Shown: positions 8,695 to 18,048, counted from the stretch's first letter. The stretch: 64,000 bases of DNA from CAYZXK01 sp964482395 (GCA_964482395.1 CAYZXK010000207.1:1-64000), one strand, 5' to 3'. A program made the numbers and translations. The notes: generated from the letters alone by a model not told the origin.

Positions 8695-9234
8695 CTAACG
8701 GCGCAGGGTCGCCAGCTTCTCGTCTGCACGCCGCTCGATCGCCTTGCCTACCAGATCGACCAAGAGGGTGACTTCGGGGCCGCGATTACTCTCCCCCAGC
8801 CGCTTCATGGTCTTGAGAAACTTGGCGGCCCCTTCAAGGTCGCCCGAGTCGGCGGCCTCTTGCGCCTTATCTTGCAGCTTGCTGGCGATCTCGCGCAGCA
8901 CTCTGAGCTGCTCCAGCATCTCTTCCCGCAGCCCCTCACGCTCGCGGTAGGGTAGCGCCAGGAACTCCTGCTCGGTGAAGTTCAACGGCCGGTAGCAGAC
9001 ATCCGTGGCGCCGGCCTCCGTCAACTCGACCAAAGCTCCGATCGCCTCGTCCCACTCGCCCTGGCCCCAGTACTTCAGGACATAATCCATGGCGTAGGTG
9101 GTAGTCGGCAGAGCCGCCGGAGCCGACTCCTCCCTCCCCGCCGCGTGGCGCGCACCTTCCTTGCGGCCGCCAGCGCACCCCGATACCACCAGCGCCAGAC
9201 ACAAGTTCGCCGTAACTAGTAGCCACCCGCGCAT
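8695..9234 (-). CDS. lipoprotein, function unknown
   Basis: A 179-residue protein from an internal ATG with GGAGG 6-7 nt upstream. This start gives a classic lipoprotein signal: MRGWLLVTANLCLALVVSGC, with lipobox VSGC. The mature part is alpha-helical and charged (LREEMLEQLRVLREIASKLQDKAQEAADSGD), suggesting a coiled-coil or TPR-like periplasmic protein. It is the first gene of the exported-protein run that extends down to 3996. No family is recognised. Confidence 0.7.
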   Translation of the reverse strand: MRGWLLVTANLCLALVVSGCAGGRKEGARHAAGREESAPAALPTTTYAMDYVLKYWGQGEWDEAIGALVELTEAGATDVCYRPLNFTEQEFLALPYREREGLREEMLEQLRVLREIASKLQDKAQEAADSGDLEGAAKFLKTMKRLGESNRGPEVTLLVDLVGKAIERRADEKLATLRR

Positions 9235-10069
9235 AACAGACCTCCACACCTGTCGGAACCTTCTGGGCCCGCGCCCAATCACACCTCTTGTATTCAAAGC
9301 CCACAGGCGTCACCAGTCAAGTCCCCAGGTTCTTTTCACGCGGCCGTGTGCAGACCGGCAAGCAGCGCCGCCATTTCGCCAAAAGGCCGCCCGCCTGTCC
9401 CGTACGGCCCGTCACCAGGCGATTTCCTCCGCTCCACGCGGCCTAGAGGCACCCGGGCGGCCAGCCCTCCCATCCCCGGTTCGAGCGCCTGACCCCACCT
9501 ACCCACCCTGACCCATAGCAGTCCATTGGACAACGGGCTCAGGTGCTTGAGTCGGTGGCACATGAGTGTGGAGCGCCGAACCTTCGTGTCCGGTCTTTAT
9601 GCGTTGTCAGTGAAATCGCGGGAACCGCGAGGCTCGGCGGTTCACCTTTTCTCAACAGGCCGGTTGGGCGGCACGTCCAATCCCGAAGAACCGCTAATCC
9701 TCGCTCGCACCACGCACTACGGGCCGTCGAACCACGGCTGCCGCCTCGAATCCGAATCGCAGGGCGTGGCCGCGGTCCAGGCCGCGATTTCCTTCCGTCC
9801 ACCCTAGCCAGTCGAAGTGCAAAAGGGCGGGCGAGTCGAGCGTGGGCAAAGGGTGGGACTCGACTCGCCCTTCATCAGGGGAACGGAGGGTATCGGAGGG
9901 GCCAGAGCGGCCTCGCTGCCATCCCGGTCGCACTTCGATGAGACAGCGCGGCATGCCCTCCCTGGGCACGCTACAAGCCCCACGCCATCATGGCTGCATC
10001 GATCGATCAATCGGCCGCTCTAGCCGTGGCGCGATCCAGGCTCGGCCGGCGACACGATCGACGGTTCTA
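9235..10069. other. gene-poor stretch of about 830 nt
   Basis: No ORF has plausible composition, ribosome-binding site or family signature on either strand. It contains the hairpin at 9829-9870, the likely end of the nrdR/ATP-cone transcript, and leader DNA for the lipoprotein gene at 9234. Confidence 0.6.
9821..9870 (-). terminator. intrinsic terminator of the nrdR/ATP-cone operon
   Basis: A perfect 12-bp inverted repeat (GGGCGAGTCGAG / CTCGACTCGCCC, 18-nt loop) at 9829-9870, followed on the minus strand by GCCCTTTTG. It lies about 200 nt after the ATP-cone gene stop. Confidence 0.55.
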
Positions 10070-10669
10070 CTAGGCCTCCATCTCGCGCCGGCTGGCGCCG
10101 ACCGGCGGTCTTGCCGGAGACTTCCCGCCTCCGGCTCCCGCTTCGTCGCCCAGCCCCCAGGCCAATACTTCGTTTCGGACCAGCTCTCTCAGAAACGCCT
10201 TGCTGAGCACGCGATACCCGAGCCCGAAGACCTGAGTCTCGACCTGGCCGGCCACGAACCGGGCGACCGCGTGTCGCAGACCATCGTTCTCTAGAGTCTC
10301 AACAATCGCACCCTTGCGCCAGCGCTCGCCGCGCTCCGCACTCTCCCCGGGGCCAACCACCCTGAGCCGCGCCCGGCGAAAGCTCCGCACCCTCCGGTGC
10401 GCCGCCAGCTCATCGGCCACCTCGGACAGCCCCGTCTGCTGGAGCACCGAACACACGCACCGGTAAATATAGTGGCTGCTGGGCGGTTGCCGCCCCGGCC
10501 AGTTTTGCAGGTGAAGAGCGACGGCTTTCGCCAGCGGCCCGGCCAGATTCGGGTCCTGCCCGCTGGCTCGCATGGCGTTGGCCAGGCAATTCTTCAACTT
10601 GACCAAGCTGAACGACTCCACCGTACCGTCGACTTTGGTTACCAGGATTTGCCGAGTCTTCTTCTTCAC
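10070..10669 (-). CDS. ATP-cone domain protein paired with NrdR
   Basis: A 199-residue protein. Residues 5-95 form an ATP-cone: KVDGTVESFSLVKLKNCLANAM, then a helical stretch ending IYRCVCSVLQQTGLSEVADELAAHRRVR. ATP-cones bind ATP/dATP and occur in NrdR and ribonucleotide reductase. The remaining 100 residues are Arg/Glu-rich without a recognised domain; the tail is low complexity. The ATG overlaps the nrdR stop by 4 nt (ATGA), so the two are co-translated. It lacks the NrdR zinc ribbon and any reductase domain, so it may be a nucleotide-sensing partner of NrdR (inference). Confidence 0.8.
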   Translation of the reverse strand: MKKKTRQILVTKVDGTVESFSLVKLKNCLANAMRASGQDPNLAGPLAKAVALHLQNWPGRQPPSSHYIYRCVCSVLQQTGLSEVADELAAHRRVRSFRRARLRVVGPGESAERGERWRKGAIVETLENDGLRHAVARFVAGQVETQVFGLGYRVLSKAFLRELVRNEVLAWGLGDEAGAGGGKSPARPPVGASRREMEA

Positions 10670-11175
10670 GGATTTGGCCGTCCCTCGAAGAGGCTGCGTT
10701 GCCCGGGAACTTCCTGAGCTGATCGGCGGATCACGTCTTCCGCCTCCTCGATGAAGTCGCCCACGTCCTCAAACTGCCGGTACACGCTGGCGAACCGCAC
10801 GTACGCCACCTTGTCGACCCGTCGCAGAACCTCAGCAATCTTCTCCCCGATCGTCTGGCTGGAGACTTCCTTTTCGAAATTCGTGAGCAGGTATTCCTCG
10901 ACCTCATCCACCACTTGCTCGATGCGCTCTGAAGAAATCGGGCGTTTGTACGCCGCTCGCAGGATGCCTTGCAGAATGTTGTTCCGGTTGTAAGGCACCC
11001 GTGATCCGTCTCGCTTGATCACCGCCAGCCGGATACCCTCTTCGATCCGCTCGTAGGTTGTGAACCGCCGTCCGCACTTGAGGCATCTTCGTCGGCGACG
11101 GATGCACCGACCGCCCTCCGCGGCCCGCGAATCGATCACCTTGTCGTCGTCCTCTTTGCAGAACGGACACCGCAT
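10666..11175 (-). CDS. nrdR: transcriptional repressor NrdR
   Basis: A 169-residue zinc-ribbon/ATP-cone repressor of ribonucleotide reductase genes. The start MRCPFC gives the family N-terminus; a longer reading adds 15 unrelated residues. Zinc ligands are C3, C6, C31 and C34 (CPFC and CLKC). RRRRC-LKCGRRFTTYER is the DNA-binding ribbon, and the ATP-cone runs from about 48 to 138 (VIKRDGSRVPYNRNNI). An AGGG ribosome-binding site lies upstream. No reductase gene is in the window. Confidence 0.96.
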   Translation of the reverse strand: MRCPFCKEDDDKVIDSRAAEGGRCIRRRRRCLKCGRRFTTYERIEEGIRLAVIKRDGSRVPYNRNNILQGILRAAYKRPISSERIEQVVDEVEEYLLTNFEKEVSSQTIGEKIAEVLRRVDKVAYVRFASVYRQFEDVGDFIEEAEDVIRRSAQEVPGQRSLFEGRPNP

Positions 11176-11386
11176 CGAGCCCTGGTTCCGCAGGTCGCAC
11201 CACCCAAGTCGGGCAGCCAACTTCCCGGCCTGTCCGCCATCGGCGAGCGGGTAGTATTACCCTCAGACCGCGCACACACCACGGCTTGTAACCACGCTTA
11301 GTCTAACCCCCAACATCCTGTATGTCAAATAAAAATCGCGACCCTCGCAAGACTTTTTCCCACCGTTTCGGTATAACTCCCTCCCC

Positions 11387-12271
11387 ATGGCCCTTCAGCC
11401 CGCCGAGTTCGTCCACGACGGCCTTCGTCTGCTGGGCTGGTCCCTGGCCGGCGAGGAAACGTACGTCGTCGCCCCAGAGCTGAACCTCGCGTTCGACTTG
11501 GGCCGCGCCCCGCGCGAGGTGGTGGCAGTCGATCATATCTTTCTCACGCACGGACACATGGATCACTCGGCCGGCCTCGCGTACTACTTCGCCCAGCGGA
11601 TGTTCGTGGACAATCTCCCCGGGCATCTCTACCTGCCCCGGTCGTTGCTCGAGCCCGCCCAGCGGCTGCTGCGGGCTTGGGCCGACATAGACGGGCATGA
11701 GGCCCCCGCCAACCTTCACCCCGTACAGCCCGGCAACGATGTAATCCTCCGTCGAGACCTCATCGTCCGTCCCTTTGAGGTCAACCACCCTTGCTGGCGC
11801 CACGATCGCTCAGTGATCCCGGCCCTTGGATATGCCGCCATCGAGGTCCGAAACAAGCTGCTGCCCCAGTACCAGGATCTCACCGGCCCCGAACTGGTCG
11901 AGCTGAAAAAACGCGGAATTCAGATCACGCGGCGGCTCGAGTTACCGCTCTTGGCTTACTGTGGAGACACCGCCCCGGGACCCTTTCTCGACTTGGAGTA
12001 CGTCCGGAACGCCAAAATACTCCTTCTGGAGTGCACCTTCGTCGAATCTGACCACCGGGAACGCGCCCGGGCCGGCAACCATTTCCACGTGAGCGATCTG
12101 CCCCAGGTACTGCCCAGACTCAATAATGAAAAAGTGCTCCTGACCCATCTTTCACGCCGGTCGTCACTTACCTTGGCCAGGAACATCCTTCGCAAAGAGT
12201 TGCCGGTAGCATGGGCTGAGCGAGTTTCCTTCCTCATGGAGCATCGCGCACGCCCCGGCCGCCGAAGTTGA
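11387..12271 (+). CDS. RNase Z-like metallo-beta-lactamase-fold hydrolase
   Basis: A 294-residue protein with the zinc motif HGHMDH (H55, H57, D59, H60), a later GDTAPG where the fold has its metal-bridging Asp, and a C-terminal LLTHLSRR matching the last His motif. The layout and the long insertion before GDT (PALGYAAIEVRNK) resemble tRNase Z-type proteins, which cut the 3' trailer of tRNA precursors. That would matter here because the tRNA genes in this window lack encoded CCA, the usual substrate class. It is shorter and more divergent than canonical rnz, so tRNA processing is likely but not certain. Confidence 0.7.
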   Translation: MALQPAEFVHDGLRLLGWSLAGEETYVVAPELNLAFDLGRAPREVVAVDHIFLTHGHMDHSAGLAYYFAQRMFVDNLPGHLYLPRSLLEPAQRLLRAWADIDGHEAPANLHPVQPGNDVILRRDLIVRPFEVNHPCWRHDRSVIPALGYAAIEVRNKLLPQYQDLTGPELVELKKRGIQITRRLELPLLAYCGDTAPGPFLDLEYVRNAKILLLECTFVESDHRERARAGNHFHVSDLPQVLPRLNNEKVLLTHLSRRSSLTLARNILRKELPVAWAERVSFLMEHRARPGRRS

Positions 12272-12372
12272 TCGCACGCGTCCACCCCGGCCCCCGGAAG
12301 TGCCTCCGACTGCATTCTGTACGCCCAGGTCCGGCCCTTCCCTCCGGCACGGCCACGGGTAGAATCCAACTG

Positions 12373-13278
12373 ATGAAGCCAGGTTCGACATCGCCTGGGG
12401 TGCTTCCGCCCGTTCCCACACGCCGCCTTCCAGCCTGGCTGAAACGGCCTTTACCATCCGGACCAGCGCCGCTGGACACCCGCCGTCTGCTCGAGGGGCT
12501 GAAGTTGAACACGGTCTGCGTGGAAGCTCGCTGCCCGAATCTGACGGAGTGCTGGTCGCGCCACACCGCCACCTTCATGATTTTGGGCGACAGATGCACG
12601 CGACGCTGCCGGTTCTGCGCCGTCAGCACGGCGCGGCCGGACCCGCCCGAGGCGGATGAGCCGGAGCGGCTAGCCCAGGCTGCGGCCCAGCTCCGACTCA
12701 GGCACGTGGTAATCACGTCGGTGGCCCGCGATGATCTGCCGGATGAGGGAGCCGGCCACTTCGCCGCCTGCATTCTTGCGCTTCGCGCCCGGCTTTCCCA
12801 GGCCAGCATTGAGGTCCTGGTACCCGATTTTCATGCCCGGATCGAATGTATAGAGGTGGTCGCGCGGGCCGGTCCGCAGGTCTTCAATCACAATGTCGAG
12901 ACGGTTCCCAGGCTTCACCAGCTCGTTCGGCCGCAGGCCAGGTACGCACGCTCGTTGGCGACCCTTCGACTGGCCAAGCAACTCGGGCCGAACCTGACTA
13001 CCAAAAGCGGCATCATGGTTGGTCTGGGCGAGACCCGCGACGAACTGCTGGACGTCTTCCGCGATCTTCGCTCCGTCGGCTGCGATCTGCTGACCGTTGG
13101 GCAATACTTGAAACCGTCTCGCGGTCAGGATCATGTGCCGGTTGAACGCTTTTATCCGCCCGAGGAGTTTGAGGAGCTGGCCATGGTCGCCCGGGAGATG
13201 GGTTTTGTCGGGGTAGCCAGCGGTCCGTTTGTTCGCAGCAGCTATTTTGCCGAAGCGCTATACAGTCCGGCCGGGTAA
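12373..13278 (+). CDS. lipA: lipoyl synthase
   Basis: A 301-residue radical SAM enzyme inserting two sulfurs into octanoyl groups of lipoate-dependent enzymes. The auxiliary cluster cysteines are C49, C54 and C60 (CVEARCPNLTEC); the radical SAM cluster is C75-x3-C79-x2-C82 (CTRRCRFC). Family motifs FNHNVETV, TKSGIMVGLGE and QYLKPS are present, with an RSSYFAEA-type C-terminus carrying the conserved Arg-Ser. The ATG at 12373 matches the family length; the frame stays open upstream to a TTG at 12268. No lipB is nearby. Confidence 0.95.
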   Translation: MKPGSTSPGVLPPVPTRRLPAWLKRPLPSGPAPLDTRRLLEGLKLNTVCVEARCPNLTECWSRHTATFMILGDRCTRRCRFCAVSTARPDPPEADEPERLAQAAAQLRLRHVVITSVARDDLPDEGAGHFAACILALRARLSQASIEVLVPDFHARIECIEVVARAGPQVFNHNVETVPRLHQLVRPQARYARSLATLRLAKQLGPNLTTKSGIMVGLGETRDELLDVFRDLRSVGCDLLTVGQYLKPSRGQDHVPVERFYPPEEFEELAMVAREMGFVGVASGPFVRSSYFAEALYSPAG

Positions 13279-13335
13279 GCGACCACGCCTGAGTAGCCGG
13301 CCCGCAGGCCGACTCAACGAGTGCCCGGTGATCCG

Positions 13336-15066
13336 ATGAGCCTGCTTTTAGTGATGGCGGTTTGTGGCGTCTGCCTGATTTTGGCCTACTGGCTTTACGG
13401 CGGGCTGCTGGCCCGGCTACTGCGGCTTGATCCGCAGGTCAAGACACCGGCGGTGGCGTTGCGGGACGACCTGGATTACGTGCCCATCGACCGTAAATTC
13501 CTGCTGGGCCAGCACTTCTCAGCGATAGCCGCCGCCGGGCCGATCGTCGGGCCCATTCTGGCGGGCGTGATGTTCGGCTGGCTGCCGGCTTTGCTGTGGG
13601 TTCTCCTCGGCGCGATTTTTGTCGGCGGGGTACACGACCTGACCGCTCTGGTGGCTTCCATCCGACACAAGGCCCGCTCGATCGCCGAGGTGGTCCGCGA
13701 GCACATGACCGGCCGGTCCTACCCGCTGTTCCTCTCCTTCATCTGGGTCGCACTGGTCTACATTATCGTGGCCTTTGCCGACATTACCGCCTCATCCTTC
13801 GTGGGGCGGGTGCAGTTGGAAAATGGGCAGGAAGTATCCGGTGGCGGCATCGCCACCTCCTCCATGCTGTACCTGGCGCTTCCGGTGATGATGGGCCTGC
13901 TGATGCGCTTCGCCCGGCTGCCACTGAGCCTGGCAACGGTGATTTTCCTGCCCCTGGTCGGGGTGGCAATCTGGGCTGGTCAGTACATTCCCCTCGACAT
14001 CGCGGCGATTTTCGGCATCTCCGAGGCCCGGGCTCAGAAGTGCTGGGATGTCGGCCTGCTGGTCTATTGTTACCTGGCCTCGATCGTACCCATGTGGCTG
14101 CTGCTGCAACCACGCGGTCATCTGGGTGGGTACTTCCTGTATGCCGCGCTGCTGGGTGGAATGCTCGGCCTGATCTTCGGCGGCAAGACCGTCCAGTACC
14201 CGGCGTTCATCGGCTGGACGACTGGGGGCGGTGAGCCGCTGTTCCCCCTGCTGTTCGTCACGGTGGCCTGTGGGGCCTGCTCGGGTTTCCACGCTCTGGT
14301 CGCCTCCGGCACTTCCTCTAAACAACTGAGGGCCGAACCGGACGCCCGCCTGGTCGGTTATGGGGCCATGCTCATGGAGGGGATGGTTGCGCTGGTGTCG
14401 CTGGCCTGTGTGATGATGTTGGCGGCCAACTCGCCACTGGTGGCCAAGCCCCAGCCGAATTTCCTGTACGCACAGGGCATCGGCAGCTTTCTGGGCGTGC
14501 TGGGCATTCCCGCCGCCTTCGGCGTTTCGTTCGGCCTGATGGCGTTCACCACCTTCGTCTACGACACCCTCGACGTCTGCACCCGACTCGGCCGTTACGT
14601 CGTGCAGGAACTCACCGGCCTCCACGGCTCGTTCGGCCGCCTGCTGGCGACCGCGGTCACCGCCGGAGTTCCGCTCTACTTCCTCCTGCGGGAACCGATC
14701 GACGAGACCGGCAAAGTGGTTGCCGCCTGGAAGGTTTACTGGAAGCTTTTCGGGGCCAGCAACCAGCTTCTGGCCGCTCTGACCCTCCTCGGCGTAACAG
14801 TCTGGCTCTGGCGGACCCGGCGGGCTTACTGGGTCTGGCCGGTAACCGGGCTGCCGGCGGCATTCATGTACACCGTGAGCGTCTGGGAGCTGATTCGAAT
14901 CATTCGGATCAATTTCGCCGCCGGCATTACTGCCAACCCAGTCCCCTGGGTTGCGACCGTCCTGGTGGCGCTGGCCGCTCTGGTGCTGATCGAGGCGGTC
15001 AAGGTCTTCCTCGGTCCGCAGGCCCGACCGCCCAAGGCCGGGGAACCACTACCCGTCCCGACATAA
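13336..15066 (+). CDS. cstA: carbon starvation protein A (CstA-type pyruvate/peptide transporter)
   Basis: A 576-residue polytopic protein with many hydrophobic segments. Diagnostic CstA stretches are DDLDYVPIDRKFLLGQHFSAIAAAGPIVGP, LLGAIFVGGVHDLTALVAS, SGFHALVASGTSSKQL and a C-terminal YWKLFGASNQLLAALTLL. CstA proteins import pyruvate or peptides during carbon limitation. A GTG at 13321 is a possible alternative start five codons upstream. The C-terminal part is shorter than in E. coli CstA, as in many non-enterobacterial homologues. It converges with the pseudouridine synthase gene. Confidence 0.95.
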   Translation: MSLLLVMAVCGVCLILAYWLYGGLLARLLRLDPQVKTPAVALRDDLDYVPIDRKFLLGQHFSAIAAAGPIVGPILAGVMFGWLPALLWVLLGAIFVGGVHDLTALVASIRHKARSIAEVVREHMTGRSYPLFLSFIWVALVYIIVAFADITASSFVGRVQLENGQEVSGGGIATSSMLYLALPVMMGLLMRFARLPLSLATVIFLPLVGVAIWAGQYIPLDIAAIFGISEARAQKCWDVGLLVYCYLASIVPMWLLLQPRGHLGGYFLYAALLGGMLGLIFGGKTVQYPAFIGWTTGGGEPLFPLLFVTVACGACSGFHALVASGTSSKQLRAEPDARLVGYGAMLMEGMVALVSLACVMMLAANSPLVAKPQPNFLYAQGIGSFLGVLGIPAAFGVSFGLMAFTTFVYDTLDVCTRLGRYVVQELTGLHGSFGRLLATAVTAGVPLYFLLREPIDETGKVVAAWKVYWKLFGASNQLLAALTLLGVTVWLWRTRRAYWVWPVTGLPAAFMYTVSVWELIRIIRINFAAGITANPVPWVATVLVALAALVLIEAVKVFLGPQARPPKAGEPLPVPT

Positions 15067-15119
15067 ACTCGCCGGCAGCCGGCAACCGACTCGCCGGCAC
15101 ATGGATGGTCACCGGCCCC

Positions 15120-16106
15120 TCACGTAATCAATCGCCGGCCGCGTGGTTCCTTGGGATCCGGCCTCGGGCCGGCAGCCCGGCGCCCGGTCACCCGTTTCCC
15201 GCCATCGGCTCCCTGGCGGGCATGACTGGCCGACGCCTTCCCGCGGCCAGGCGCCCGATTAGGCCCCTCAGCATCCGGCTCGACCAGGACCCGGCGTAGT
15301 TCGGCAAGTTCTCTGGCTGTCAGGCGTCGGGCCGCCCCTAAAGGCAACCCGCGCAGCGACAACGGCCCGATGCTGATGCGCTTCAGCTTCTTCACCGGAT
15401 GACCCAGTCGGGCCAGCATCCGGCGAATTTGGCGATTCCGGCCCTCACGCAGCGTGATCAACAGCGACGACCGATCATTGCCGGCGTAGACCACCTCCAC
15501 CCGGTCGGCCCGGGCCGGCCCTTCCGCCAGGTAAATCCCCTGCCGCAGTCGAGCCGGCAGGTCGTCGGGTACCCGCCCCCGGACTTCAGCGTGATAAGTC
15601 TTCGGCACGCCATATCGCGGATGGGTCAATCGCTGCGCCAGCTCACCGTCATTGGTCATGAGCACCAGGCCAGTGCTTTCCGCGTCCAAACGCCCGACCG
15701 GAAACAGGCGACTCTTCAGATCGGGCAACAAATCCGCCACCCGCACCCGGCCGCCCGGATCCCGATTAGTGCACACCACTCCCTTCGGCTTGTTGACCAT
15801 GAAGTATTCCAGCCGTTGCGGCCGGACCGGCGTTCCATCCACCACCACCCGATCCCGACCAGGGTCGACGAAGGCCGGCAGCGCATCCACCACCCGATCG
15901 TTGACCAGCACGTGCCCCTCGAGAATAAGCTCTTCGGCATGCCTCCGAGACGCCACCCCCGCGTCGGACAGGAACTTCTGGAGTCGGACCTTGCCCGTCT
16001 CGGCGCCCGGGGGGGAGCCATCGGCCACGCCCGGCACGGAGCCCTGGCGTGTGTGGGTCGACCTGGTTCGTGACCCCGAACGGCTCTTGTCGTATTCCAG
16101 CCCCAT
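15120..16106 (-). CDS. RNA pseudouridine synthase, RsuA/RluB family
   Basis: A 328-residue protein. An N-terminal tail of 40 residues is followed by an S4 RNA-binding domain (residues 41-86, RLQKFLSDAGVASRRHAEEL) and the catalytic domain with GRLDAESTGL (D141 catalytic). The typical REGRNRQIRRMLARLGHPV and LKRISIGPL segments follow. The family modifies 23S (RluB, RluE, RluF) or 16S (RsuA) rRNA; RluB-like specificity is the best guess. A 45-residue basic, low-complexity tail at the C-terminus may aid RNA binding. Confidence 0.92.
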   Translation of the reverse strand: MGLEYDKSRSGSRTRSTHTRQGSVPGVADGSPPGAETGKVRLQKFLSDAGVASRRHAEELILEGHVLVNDRVVDALPAFVDPGRDRVVVDGTPVRPQRLEYFMVNKPKGVVCTNRDPGGRVRVADLLPDLKSRLFPVGRLDAESTGLVLMTNDGELAQRLTHPRYGVPKTYHAEVRGRVPDDLPARLRQGIYLAEGPARADRVEVVYAGNDRSSLLITLREGRNRQIRRMLARLGHPVKKLKRISIGPLSLRGLPLGAARRLTARELAELRRVLVEPDAEGPNRAPGRGKASASHARQGADGGKRVTGRRAAGPRPDPKEPRGRRLIT

Positions 16107-16174
16107 GGTCGCCTTTCAACCAATTTTCAGCCGTCGATCGATCACAGTGATGACCCGACCCCGTTCCTGAACGG

Positions 16175-17929
16175 CTATTGGGCTTCGCTTTCCGGCCGCT
16201 CCGGCGCGGCTTCGGGCCCCAAAAGCTCGGTCAGCGTGGGCTGTTCGAGCACCACCCGGGCCGGGATCGAACCATCCCGGCTCATTGCCGCCAGAATCTG
16301 CACCACACGTGAGTACGGCAGCCCCAGGCCGCGAACTCGGCCGTTCCGGTCACGTCGCGGCAGGTCCGCCAGGGCGGTGATCAAGTCCGCCACTAGAGGC
16401 GGTTTGACGATGGGCTCCGATAACCGGCCACGCTGCTTGGCATAGACCTCGACATCGTCGGCCCCATCGACGGTGTGAATCGTAACCGAGTCATCCGGGT
16501 GCGTATAGAACACCGGCGACGCCAGCGCCATCCGCCGTCCGAAAACCGCGATCCGCGGCAAGCGCGTGCGGCGAACATAGATCAAAGGCGGCCCCGGCGA
16601 GTCCACGATGTCCAGAATGAAGTTTATCTGCCCCTCGTCCAGCCGGTGGGGAAAGGTCACCGACTGGATCACCGGGGAGCCGTGCTGGAGCAGCGCCTCG
16701 TAGGCCGCCAGGCGAAGCTCCTGATCGGGGTCGGCCAGCAGCGGGACCAGTTGCAGACCCGCTTGTGGAGAATCGCACTCGCCCAGCTCGCGGATCGCCA
16801 GCAGGCGATGGCCGTGCGAGCCACTGGTCGCCAAACCGCCGATCACCGGCAAGGCGGTTAGGTCGCCCAGTCTCAGGCCGGCCCGGGCCGCGTAAAATTG
16901 CAGGGCCGGGTTGGAATCCCCATAGAACGGCCGCAAGTGCGGAATGATCCCACGCCCCATGCCCTCCCAGGCAGCCGAAATCCGCTCCAAGCTGGCCTCC
17001 CCGCTCAGGGCCAGACGCTTCAACTCCTGCAACCTCTGATCGACGGCCGCCGGCCGGTTATCCAGGTAAAGCTGCTGAACCACGGCCAGCAGACGCAGTG
17101 GCTGGCGATCGAAGCCAGCCGGCGTCCTCAGCTCGACATACCCCGCGCTGACCGCTTCGGCGGTCTTGGGTCTCTGGCCGAAACGCTCGTTGATTCGCCG
17201 TTCGATCGCTTGGGCCAGCCGGTAGCTGGGACGCAGCAGCATCAACCGTATCGGGCGGTCCTCCAGCGACCGTCCGCCGCCCAGCACGTACCCCCGACGG
17301 AGATCGACTTTGGACTGGCCACCGGTTGCATCGGCAAACGGATTCACGAACAACGGCCCCCCGGCCTCGGCCAGGACCACCCCCTCCACCAGGCCCCGCC
17401 CGCTTGCAGCCCGATCGAAGAATCGCATCTGAGTCGGCAAAAGCAACCCGCCCTCCAGCGATTGCGTCGAGCTGCCGGCCACCACGGTCACCTCCAGGTC
17501 CAACCGACTGCCCTTGCGGGCCCCGATCGGAACCACGGCGGTAACTTGAACGACCGCCGTATCCAACGAGTCAATGAGTTCGGCCGGCGACGGACGCTGC
17601 CGCCGATCCAGGTGCCCCTGCGGGCCAACCTGCTTGCTGAGGAAATCGATCAGATACTCGCGGATGACGGTCGGACAATCGCTGCTGCCGCGACCCTCCA
17701 GTCCGACCACCAGCCCGAAACCGCGCAGCGGCTCCAGATTCACGTTGGCCACCACCGTCTCGGACCCGATCGTGCCCGCCAGGAGAGGATCGTCGCCCCC
17801 GGGCGGACGCGGCGCAGGCGCCGGCTCAGGCGGGGTCGATCGCCAGCTCCAGTTTTCGCAACCGACGGCCAGGCCCCACACTACCGTCACCCCGCAGACC
17901 ATACGCCAGGTGTACGCCTTCTGATGCAT
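16175..17929 (-). CDS. lipoprotein with FlgI (P-ring)-like domain and helical-repeat C-terminus
   Basis: A 584-residue protein. The N-terminal signal peptide has lipobox-like LAVGC. Residues about 55-320 match the flagellar P-ring protein FlgI: LRGFGLVVGLEGRGS, AVVQVTAVVPIGARKGSRLD, SLEGGLLLPT, GYVLGGG and AQAIERRINERFG. Beyond about 330 come HEAT-like helices (DLTALPVIGGLATSG, PDQELRLAAYEALLQHGS) and a further beta-rich part. Normal FlgI has neither the lipid anchor nor this C-terminus. No flagellar genes are nearby. It probably forms or joins an envelope ring or scaffold outside flagella (inference). It is divergent from ispD. Confidence 0.75.
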   Translation of the reverse strand: MHQKAYTWRMVCGVTVVWGLAVGCENWSWRSTPPEPAPAPRPPGGDDPLLAGTIGSETVVANVNLEPLRGFGLVVGLEGRGSSDCPTVIREYLIDFLSKQVGPQGHLDRRQRPSPAELIDSLDTAVVQVTAVVPIGARKGSRLDLEVTVVAGSSTQSLEGGLLLPTQMRFFDRAASGRGLVEGVVLAEAGGPLFVNPFADATGGQSKVDLRRGYVLGGGRSLEDRPIRLMLLRPSYRLAQAIERRINERFGQRPKTAEAVSAGYVELRTPAGFDRQPLRLLAVVQQLYLDNRPAAVDQRLQELKRLALSGEASLERISAAWEGMGRGIIPHLRPFYGDSNPALQFYAARAGLRLGDLTALPVIGGLATSGSHGHRLLAIRELGECDSPQAGLQLVPLLADPDQELRLAAYEALLQHGSPVIQSVTFPHRLDEGQINFILDIVDSPGPPLIYVRRTRLPRIAVFGRRMALASPVFYTHPDDSVTIHTVDGADDVEVYAKQRGRLSEPIVKPPLVADLITALADLPRRDRNGRVRGLGLPYSRVVQILAAMSRDGSIPARVVLEQPTLTELLGPEAAPERPESEAQ

Positions 17930-18048
17930 GGCCAGGTAGTATAGTCGATCCCGCGGCCGGAGCGACCGACCGATCCGCGGCCTGACTTGACCCCGGCCCC
18001 CGCACACCGCATCCTGCTGTCCGGCAAATACTCGAAAGGAACCTTGCC

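Noticed and set aside
16175..17929. Flagellar basal-body locus
   Set aside because: Only a FlgI-like domain is present, fused to other parts; no other flagellar gene lies in the window.
16898..17944. Plus-strand frame of 348 codons opposite the FlgI-like gene
   Set aside because: Antisense shadow; the minus-strand protein has clear family motifs and a signal peptide.
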